Positions 58,561 to 64,000 of a stretch of DNA of 64,000 bases are shown piece by piece. The translations under genes and the position numbers were made by a program. Each line of letters opens with the position of its first letter. Position 1 is the stretch's first letter. A model generated the notes under the pieces. The model was not told the DNA's origin, searched no databases, and saw nothing but the letters and a program-made list of their open reading frames with translations. This stretch comes from Mycolicibacterium sp. CR10 (GTDB taxonomy: Bacteria; Actinomycetota; Actinomycetes; Mycobacteriales; Mycobacteriaceae): contig NZ_STGE01000047.1 of assembly GCF_005222675.1 (NCBI RefSeq), positions 50,385 to 114,384 on the forward strand, in the 5' to 3' direction.

Positions 58561-59658
58561 CTAGGACGTCTCCAACGTCGCTGCCGCGGCTTCAGCGAGG
58601 ACATCGCCTAGGTCGCGACGACGGGCCCACGCCCGCTGCTGTCGCATGGCTCCGTTGCCACGCTGCGCAATCTCGGCGAGCCCGGTGGTCACCAGGTGGT
58701 GGTCACCTGCGGTCTCGAGTGCGGGGCGGACGCGTTCCACGAGACCCTCCAGCAGTTCCAGCGCGGGCCTCGCGGTGCCGTGCTCCAGGTCGACCGCGTC
58801 ACCGTCGAGCCCATCCCGGGCGCCCTTCCAGTACGCGGCCTTGAGTGCGTAGGGCGCTAGCGGTAGCACCTCGGCGCCCCGCTGATGGTCTTCCAGGGCG
58901 GTCATCACGCATCCCCGGACGAGCGCGGCGAACAACACCGTCTCGGCCACCGTCGCCGGCACGTCCGAGACTCGCACCTCCACGGTCGGGAAGTTGGCCG
59001 ACGGCCGCACATCCCAATAGACCATCCCGTCGTCGCGCATCACGCCGGTGCTGCACAGCATCTGGACGGCGGCGTCGTACTCCGCGGCGGAATCGAACAC
59101 CGGCGGTGGCCCCGCACTGGGCCAGCGCGCCCACAGCACACTGCGCCAGCTGGCGTGACCGGTGTCGGTGTTGCGGTAGATCGCGGAGTTCGCGGTCAGG
59201 GCCAGCAGCAGCGGCAACCAGGGTCGCATCCGATTGCTGACCCCGATGGCGGCGTCGCGGTCGGGGACGGCGACGTGCACGTGGCAGCCGCAGATTCCCT
59301 GCTCGTGGGCGATCATGCCGTACCTCTGGCCGATGTCGCGGTACCGCGGAGTGTCGGTGATGGGGAACTCCCGGGGCAGCGTCGGCGGCAACCCGACGGC
59401 GAGCAGTTGGGTCCGGGAGCGTTCGGCGGCGTTGGCGGCGGTGCGTCGCAAGCCAACCAGCTGCTCGCGCAGCCCGGCGGCGTCGGTGAAGACATCGGTT
59501 GCGGTCTCGACCTGACAGCTGGTGAGCTCGAGCTGCAGGTCGACGCCGTGCTCGGCGGCACGTTCTGCGACCGCCCTGCTGCGCGCCACCGGGGCGCCGG
59601 AGGCGGGATCGACGAGGAGGAATTCCTCTTCGACGCCGAATGTGGGTGGATTTTTCAT
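58561..59658 (-). CDS. YbdK-type glutamate-cysteine ligase-like carboxylate-amine ligase, Rv0433-like
   Basis: 365 residues of the GCS2 family: FGVEEEFLLVDPASG (metal/ATP-binding acidic cluster near 8-22), GCHVHVAVPD near 122 and TVEVRVSDVP near 235. These enzymes join an amine to the gamma-carboxylate of glutamate. In mycobacteria, which lack glutathione, the physiological amine is unclear. It is divergent from the oxidoreductase at 59779, and a strong hairpin lies 12 bases ahead of its start. Confidence 0.9.
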   Translation of the reverse strand: MKNPPTFGVEEEFLLVDPASGAPVARSRAVAERAAEHGVDLQLELTSCQVETATDVFTDAAGLREQLVGLRRTAANAAERSRTQLLAVGLPPTLPREFPITDTPRYRDIGQRYGMIAHEQGICGCHVHVAVPDRDAAIGVSNRMRPWLPLLLALTANSAIYRNTDTGHASWRSVLWARWPSAGPPPVFDSAAEYDAAVQMLCSTGVMRDDGMVYWDVRPSANFPTVEVRVSDVPATVAETVLFAALVRGCVMTALEDHQRGAEVLPLAPYALKAAYWKGARDGLDGDAVDLEHGTARPALELLEGLVERVRPALETAGDHHLVTTGLAEIAQRGNGAMRQQRAWARRRDLGDVLAEAAAATLETS

Positions 59659-59669
59659 GGCAGGAAACT

Positions 59670-59707
59670 GATCCGGCCCGTCGGAGAGTTCAACGACGGG
59701 CCGGATC
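59670..59707 (-). other. Perfect 14-bp hairpin in the leader of the GCS2 gene
   Basis: GATCCGGCCCGTCG (59670-59683) is exactly complementary to 59694-59707 with a 10-base loop. It lies between divergent genes, so it is not a usual gene-end terminator. In the mRNA of the leftward gene it would end 11 bases before the start codon, near the ribosome site. Confidence 0.6.
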
Positions 59708-59765
59708 TTGGTGAGGAAGTCACCGGCTCATATGCCCGAGCTGAAACCCGCTCAAACCTGTTGCC

Positions 59766-59771
59766 TACGAT
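59766..59771 (+). promoter_or_regulatory. -10 element for a leaderless transcript
   Basis: TACGAT matches TANNNT and ends 7 bases before the GTG at 59779, the classic spacing for transcription starting at the first base of the start codon. No Shine-Dalgarno sequence is present. Confidence 0.6.
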
Positions 59772-59778
59772 CGATTTT

Positions 59779-60603
59779 GTGGCCAAGGATTTCCGGTTCG
59801 GCGTCGGCGTCATGCGAGGCACCTCGCGCACTGCTCTTGAGAACGCGGCGCGCCGGGCGGAGGATTTCGGCTTCGACGTCATGCACGTGCCCGATCATCT
59901 GGGCGGCCCGGCGCCGTTCCCGGTGATGACGACCATCGCGATGGCGACGTCGACGCTGCGGGTCGGCACGTTCGTGATCAACTCCGCCTTCTACCGGCCT
60001 GCGCTGCTGGCACGCGACGTGGCCGCGCTGCGCGATGTGACCGACGGCCGGTTCGACCTCGGGCTGGGTACCGGCTACGTCAAGGAGGAGTTCGACGCCG
60101 CGGGGATCCCGTTCCCCAGCGCCGGCGAGCGGGTCGACCACCTGCGCGACACCGTCGAGTACATGGCCGAGAACCTGCCCGATGTGCCGATCATGATCGC
60201 CGGCAACGGCGACCGGGTGCTGCGGATCGCGGCGCGCTCGGCCGACATCATCGGATTGACGGGCGGTGACCGGGCACCGACGGCAGACGAGGATCCGCTG
60301 GCCGACCGGATCGCCTTCGTCCGGGAGGCCGCCGGTGACCGGTTCGACGATCTGGAGCTCAACGTCGCCATCACCGCCATGCCTCTCGACGACTCCGGGA
60401 TGCCCGACATGACGATCCCGCGCCACTTCCTGCCCGGCCTGACCGACGAGGAGCTGCTGCGTCACCCAGGAGTGCTCTCGGGGTCGACCGACGAGATCGC
60501 CGACCGCATTCGCGGGTACCGCGACACCTACGGCATCAGCTACGTCATCGTGCAGGACCGGCATGCCGAGGCGTTCGCGAAGGTGATCGCGCTGGTGAAG
60601 TGA
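59779..60603 (+). CDS. F420-dependent luciferase-like (LLM) oxidoreductase
   Basis: 274 residues from GTG 59779 (VAKDFRFGVGVMRGTSR). The segments DVMHVPDHLGG, TDGRFDLGLGTGYVKEEFDAAGIPF and VPIMIAGNGDRVLRIAARSADIIG place it in the mycobacterial TIGR03621-like LLM group; deazaflavin (F420) is the probable cofactor and the substrate is unknown. The frame is open for hundreds of codons upstream inside the divergent gene, but homology starts here and a -10 element fits leaderless expression. Unlike the two others in the window it has no KstR-type site. Confidence 0.88.
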   Translation: MAKDFRFGVGVMRGTSRTALENAARRAEDFGFDVMHVPDHLGGPAPFPVMTTIAMATSTLRVGTFVINSAFYRPALLARDVAALRDVTDGRFDLGLGTGYVKEEFDAAGIPFPSAGERVDHLRDTVEYMAENLPDVPIMIAGNGDRVLRIAARSADIIGLTGGDRAPTADEDPLADRIAFVREAAGDRFDDLELNVAITAMPLDDSGMPDMTIPRHFLPGLTDEELLRHPGVLSGSTDEIADRIRGYRDTYGISYVIVQDRHAEAFAKVIALVK

Positions 60604-60606
60604 CTC

Positions 60607-60876
60607 TCAGAGCCACAGGTAGAGCCCGGACAGCAACGCCCACATGCCCACGCAGTAGATCTCGAACGCGGCCCGCAGCGGGATCGGTGCGTGACGGAGC
60701 TCCATGAAGTCCAGCCCGACCAGGCGCACCTTGATCGCGGCGATCGCCAGCACCACGACGGCCACCATCGATCCGGTGCCGTGTTCGGCGCCGATGGCCC
60801 AGGACACCACGGTGGCGACGACCAGAATCAGCCAGCTGGCGCCGGCCCGGTTCTTCAGGAGGGTGAGGACCGTCAT
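60607..60876 (-). CDS. Cytochrome c oxidase subunit IV-like small membrane protein
   Basis: 89 residues with three hydrophobic helices (WLILVVATVVSWAIG, VAVVVLAIAAIKVRLVGLDFMELRHAP, EIYCVGMWALLSGLYLWL). The KVRLVGLDFMELRHAP segment is the hallmark of the prokaryotic COX4 family. Its ATG overlaps the stop of the subunit III gene by one base. It converges on the oxidoreductase gene with a 3-base gap. Confidence 0.85.
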   Translation of the reverse strand: MTVLTLLKNRAGASWLILVVATVVSWAIGAEHGTGSMVAVVVLAIAAIKVRLVGLDFMELRHAPIPLRAAFEIYCVGMWALLSGLYLWL

Positions 60877-61469
60877 CAGCTCACCAGGTACAGCAGTGCG
60901 AACAGGAAGATCCACAACAGATCGACGAGGTGCCAGAAGCAAGCCGCCCCTTCGACGAGCGCGGTACGCGTGGGACTGAGGTCCGCGCGGCTGGTCTGGG
61001 TCATCACGAACGCCAGGGCAGCCATACCCACGGTCACGTGGAACAGGTGCAGGCCGGTCAGCACGAAGTAGTAGAGGTAGAAGTGGTTGGCTCCGGGCCC
61101 GTGTCCCGCGGTGGCCAGCGACACGTACTCGAACACCTTGAGAGCGATGAACACCGCACCGCAGACCATCGCCGCAGCCACGGCGCGGGTGGCGATCTGC
61201 CCGGCGCCGGTGCGCATCGCGCCCAGTGCCAGCACCACGAACAGCGAGCTCGTGAGCAGCACCAGCGTGTTGAGCACGCCGACACCGAGGTGCAGCGTGG
61301 TGCGGGCGGCGTCGAAAGTTCCGGGGGCCTCCGGCGTCGCCGCCCGTTCGACGAGGAACGTGACGAAGAAGGCGCCGAAGACGAGCATGTCGCCGAACAG
61401 GAAGACCCACGTGCCGCTCTCGCCGGGGATCCGACGACTGTCCGGGGGCGCCGCCGCACCCGCGCTCAC
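60876..61469 (-). CDS. Haem-copper oxidase subunit III (NorE-like)
   Basis: 197 residues with five helices. RIPGESGTWVFLFGDMLVFGAFFVTFL, YYFVLTGLHLFHVTVGM and EGAACFWHLVDLLWIFLFALLYL are subunit III/NorE signatures. GTG 61469 overlaps the upstream gene's stop as GTGA. No subunit I or II gene is nearby, so these subunits either join a complex encoded elsewhere or have their own role, as NorE-like proteins may. Confidence 0.87.
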   Translation of the reverse strand: MSAGAAAPPDSRRIPGESGTWVFLFGDMLVFGAFFVTFLVERAATPEAPGTFDAARTTLHLGVGVLNTLVLLTSSLFVVLALGAMRTGAGQIATRAVAAAMVCGAVFIALKVFEYVSLATAGHGPGANHFYLYYFVLTGLHLFHVTVGMAALAFVMTQTSRADLSPTRTALVEGAACFWHLVDLLWIFLFALLYLVS

Positions 61470-62230
61470 TGCGCGGTGGCCGCGTATCGCTCGGCAGCCT
61501 GCTGCGCCGTGATCGACCGCGAGATCACGACGCTGGTCACGATCATCCACGTCACCAGCGCCAGGCCGGGGATGTAGAACGCGAAGACGCCATTCCACGC
61601 CAGCGGGCCGTCGTTCATCATCACGACGACGCAGCCGGGCAGCGAGAGCATCATCACCCAGATGTTCAGGTAGCCGTACCACCGGGGGAAGGTCGCGGGT
61701 TCGGTGGTGTCGATGAACGAGGCGATGGCCAGCGTGGTGTTCTGGACGACCAGCGTGCCGACGATGCCGATGAACCACAGCCAGAACATGTCGTTGAACG
61801 CCTGGGTGATCTCGGCGCCGCGTTCTGAAGGCCGGAATGCCGCAGTGGCCAAGGCGATCAGCGAGAAGATGAAGGCGGGCGTGAACACCGCGGCGGCCAG
61901 CAGCTGGGTCAGCGACAGCATGCCGAACTGCCCCTCGACCCGGCGGATCCGCAGCACGATCGCCGCATGGAACGGCAGTGCGAGCGCGGCGACCAACATC
62001 GAGCCGGCGATGCCCAGGCGCACCCAGACGTTCTCGGTGACGAGGAAGTCGGTGACCTCGGCGGCGGAGTCCTTGGGCCCCAACGGCGGCCAGAGCTTGC
62101 CGATGCCGGAGAAGAACACACTGAAAAGGACGATCATCGCTGTTCCACACCAGGCGCCGATGCGCTGCAATTTCAGCTCCACGGCTGGCACGCTACCGGC
62201 GGGTGTCCGAAGTTTTGACATTTTTGCCAT
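61466..62230 (-). CDS. Seven-TM membrane protein leading the COX III/IV-like unit
   Basis: 254 residues with about seven hydrophobic helices, among them IGAWCGTAMIVLFSVFFSGIG (about 24-44), GMLSLTQLLAAAVFTPAFIFSLIALATAAF near 110 and NIWVMMLSLPGCVVVMMNDGP near 185. No haem-copper oxidase subunit I His set is visible. Family not recognised. The conserved three-gene unit with subunits III and IV suggests a membrane-bound redox or steroid-linked complex. Confidence 0.75.
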   Translation of the reverse strand: MAKMSKLRTPAGSVPAVELKLQRIGAWCGTAMIVLFSVFFSGIGKLWPPLGPKDSAAEVTDFLVTENVWVRLGIAGSMLVAALALPFHAAIVLRIRRVEGQFGMLSLTQLLAAAVFTPAFIFSLIALATAAFRPSERGAEITQAFNDMFWLWFIGIVGTLVVQNTTLAIASFIDTTEPATFPRWYGYLNIWVMMLSLPGCVVVMMNDGPLAWNGVFAFYIPGLALVTWMIVTSVVISRSITAQQAAERYAATAQ

Positions 62231-62294
62231 AACTAGGCTGTCGCCGCTCGTGGGAGATCTCGCCGACCAACCGGGTAAGCTCCCAGCCGTTGTC

Positions 62295-62367
62295 GCCCCC
62301 GTAGCTCAGGGGATAGAGCACGGCTCTCCTAAAGCCGGTGTCGCATGTTCGAATCATGCCGGGGGCA
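62295..62367 (+). tRNA. tRNA-Arg (anticodon CCU)
   Basis: A complete cloverleaf: 7-bp acceptor stem GCCCCCG/CGGGGGC, D arm with GCTC...GAGC, anticodon arm CGGCT-CTCCTAA-AGCCG giving anticodon CCT, and T arm GCATG-TTCGAAT-CATGC. Discriminator base A; CCA is not encoded. It reads rare Arg codon AGG. It lies between the membrane protein gene and glgC. Confidence 0.97.
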
Positions 62368-62428
62368 CTCACCGCATGTCGCCGACCTCACCGCTCGCGC
62401 AGTGACACGCATCACATAAGTTGGAAGC

Positions 62429-63685
62429 ATGACTGTGACACCGGGCCGAAAGAACGTCATTGCAATCGTGCTCGCCGGAGGTGAGGGGAAGCGGTTGATG
62501 CCGCTGACCGCCGACCGCGCGAAGCCCGCGGTGCCCTTCGGCGGTATCTACCGCCTCATCGACTTCGCCCTGAGCAACGTCGTCAACTCCGGCTACCTCA
62601 AGGTGGTCGTGCTGACGCAGTACAAGAGCCACAGCCTCGACCGCCACATCACCACCACGTGGCGGATGTCGACGCTGCTGGGCAACTACGTGACACCGGT
62701 GCCGGCCCAGCAGCGGGTGGGCAAGCGCTGGTACCTCGGTAGCGCGGACGCGATCTACCAATCACTGAACCTGCTCAACGACGAGGACCCGGACATCGTC
62801 GTCGTGGTGGGCGCCGATCACGTGTATCGGATGGACTTCGCGCAGATGGTCCAGCAGCACGTCGAGAGCGGGGCCGGCTGCACGGTGGCCGCCATCCGGC
62901 AGCGGATCGAACTCGCCGACCAGTTCGGCGTCATCGACGTCGACCCCAGGTCACCGCAGAACATCAGGGCCTTCCTGGAGAAGCCGACCGATCCGGAGGG
63001 GCTGCCCGATGCGCCCCACGAGGTGCTCGCGTCGATGGGCAACTACGTCTTCAGCGCCGATGCGCTGCGCGACGCCGTCACCCGCGACGCGGCAGCCGGG
63101 GATGCCTCCAAGCACGACATGGGTGGCGACATCGTGCCGTGGTTCGTCGACCGCTCGGAGTCTGCTGTTTACGACTTCAAGAACAACGACGTGCCGGGGT
63201 CTTATGAACGTGACCGCGACTACTGGCGCGATGTCGGGACGATGCGGTCCTACTTCGACGCCCATATGGATCTGGTGGCACCACTACCCGAGTTCAACCT
63301 GTACAACTCCGCCTGGCCGATCTTCACCAGCTATGGCGCGCTGCCTCCGGCGAAGCTGGTCGAGGGCGAACTCGGCAAGGCGATCAAGACCTACAACTCG
63401 ATCCTCTCGCCGGGCGTGGTGATCACGGGCGGCAAAGTCAGCCGGTCCGTGCTCTCCCCGTCGTGTCGCGTCGGGTCCGGGTCGGTGGTCTCGGACTCCG
63501 TGCTGCTCAACGGAGTTACCATCGGCGCCGGGGCCGTCGTGCGCAATGCGATCATCGACAAGAACGTCGCGGTGCCTGCCGGCGCCGAGATCGGCGTCGA
63601 CCCCGAGGCCGACCAGGCGCGTGGCTTCATCGTGCAGGACGGCCTCACGGTGCTCGCCAAGGGCCAGGAGGTGCCGCAACCGTGA
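62429..63685 (+). CDS. glgC: Glucose-1-phosphate adenylyltransferase
   Basis: Makes ADP-glucose for glycogen and alpha-glucan synthesis. 418 residues: the N-terminal nucleotidyltransferase fold (IVLAGGEGKRLMPLTADRAKPAVPFGG at about 12-40), then GSADAIYQSLNLL, GADHVYRMD, FLEKPTDPEG and the C-terminal left-handed beta-helix region (SVLSPSCRVGSGSVVSDSVLLNGVTIG). It resembles Rv1213 but is in a different neighbourhood, so it may be a second copy. Confidence 0.95.
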   Translation: MTVTPGRKNVIAIVLAGGEGKRLMPLTADRAKPAVPFGGIYRLIDFALSNVVNSGYLKVVVLTQYKSHSLDRHITTTWRMSTLLGNYVTPVPAQQRVGKRWYLGSADAIYQSLNLLNDEDPDIVVVVGADHVYRMDFAQMVQQHVESGAGCTVAAIRQRIELADQFGVIDVDPRSPQNIRAFLEKPTDPEGLPDAPHEVLASMGNYVFSADALRDAVTRDAAAGDASKHDMGGDIVPWFVDRSESAVYDFKNNDVPGSYERDRDYWRDVGTMRSYFDAHMDLVAPLPEFNLYNSAWPIFTSYGALPPAKLVEGELGKAIKTYNSILSPGVVITGGKVSRSVLSPSCRVGSGSVVSDSVLLNGVTIGAGAVVRNAIIDKNVAVPAGAEIGVDPEADQARGFIVQDGLTVLAKGQEVPQP

Positions 63686-63721
63686 GCGGCCCCGCAGCCG
63701 GGCGCGAGAGGAATCGCCTCG

Positions 63722-64000
63722 TCAGGTCGTAATGGCCTGCGGGGTTTGGTTTTCCAGGGTGGCGGTGACGGCGATGTTGCGCACGCTCTGGGTGTTGCTC
63801 AACCCGCCGGTGCTGGCACCGAACCCGACGTAGGCGAAGTTCGACCCACCGAAATACTGGGTCGCGAGATCACCGGTCAACGGGGTTCCCACCGACTGGC
63901 CATCGAAGGTGTAACTCAATGACTTGGTGGCCGCGTTCCAGGACACCACCACCGGATGCCAGGCCCCGTCCTCGATATTGGGCAACGCCACCGGCGCCGT
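63722..64000 (-). CDS. Partial lectin-like (concanavalin A-fold) domain protein, C-terminal end
   Basis: 93 codons are visible before the frame runs past the window edge, so the N-terminus is missing. EDGAWHPVVVSWNAATKSLSYTFDGQSVG...FGGSNFAYVGFGASTGGLSNTQSVRNI is the C-terminal part of an L-type/legume-lectin-like domain. Such domains in mycobacteria occur on secreted or surface proteins. It converges on glgC. Confidence 0.75.
   Translation of the reverse strand, partial: TAPVALPNIEDGAWHPVVVSWNAATKSLSYTFDGQSVGTPLTGDLATQYFGGSNFAYVGFGASTGGLSNTQSVRNIAVTATLENQTPQAITT

Noticed and set aside
58885..59778. Long N-terminal extension of the third F420-type oxidoreductase frame
   Set aside because: It is the complement of the glutamate-cysteine-ligase-like gene; a leaderless GTG at 59779 explains the start better.
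1..64000. CRISPR arrays, prophage, rRNA genes or a replication origin
   Set aside because: No regularly spaced repeats, phage structural genes, rRNA sequence or DnaA-box clusters were seen; the holin-type protein at 19452 is a chromosomal family.

Overview
The window comes from a GC-rich actinobacterium, almost certainly a pigmented, rapid-growing-type Mycobacterium (Mycolicibacterium). Gene order and protein sequence match the M. tuberculosis neighbourhoods Rv0953c-Rv0923c and Rv0449c-Rv0444c as I remember them. Other mycobacterial marks are LigD with its domains in polymerase-phosphoesterase-ligase order, Ku with a Lys/Ala/Pro tail, SigK/RskA, a hemophore-like secreted protein, F420-type luciferase-like oxidoreductases and a 13E12/DUF222 HNH gene. 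No database search was possible, so orthology statements rest on recognised sequence and order.

Layout. 1-12 kb: partial membrane protein, F420-type oxidoreductase, thiolase-like protein, sucCD, an anchored M23 endopeptidase, UvrD1 helicase, and chorismate mutase preceded by what looks like an aromatic-amino-acid attenuator. 10-23 kb: acyltransferase, aldehyde dehydrogenase, pgi, an XRE regulator/membrane-protein pair, a P450, an SDR, an Fpg/Nei glycosylase, a diiron AurF-like oxygenase coupled to a DUF4873 protein, and a second F420-type enzyme. 22.7-41.6 kb is an island relative to M. tuberculosis: glycosyltransferase, carotenoid operon (crtE-crtI-crtB-[deleted lycopene cyclase]-methyltransferase-crtU-Rieske), idi and a CarH/LitR-like MerR regulator, then a ROK regulator with an aldolase-like protein and an MFS exporter, RNase H, a frameshifted HNH gene and an insertion sequence. 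41.6-45.8 kb: the NHEJ pair ligD and ku with a PfkB kinase between them. 46-50.6 kb: small secreted proteins, a channel-like membrane protein and an SDR/NAD-binding pair. 50.7-53 kb: mntH and a cyclotransferase/poly-gamma-glutamate hydrolase fusion. 53-58.5 kb: the SigK operon, headed by a SigK-type promoter. 58.5-64 kb: a glutamate-cysteine ligase-like enzyme, a leaderless F420-type oxidoreductase, cytochrome oxidase subunits III/IV without I/II, tRNA-Arg(CCU), glgC and a partial lectin-domain gene.

How it works together. Four separated transcription units carry the same KstR-type operator (TNNAACNNGTTNNA), which suggests a scattered sterol/lipid-catabolism regulon. The carotenoid operon is built from 4-bp stop/start overlaps. 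Those overlaps also expose an apparent internal deletion of crtYc-crtYd that would stop the pathway at lycopene unless a cyclase lies elsewhere. Many operons end in long, nearly perfect hairpins, two of which are clearly related in sequence.

Most notable for follow-up: (1) the 19-codon leader peptide rich in Trp/Phe/Tyr with mutually exclusive hairpins ahead of chorismate mutase; (2) the crtYc/crtYd deletion scar; (3) a KDPG-aldolase-like protein lacking both catalytic residues; (4) the SigK promoter and the KstR-site set.
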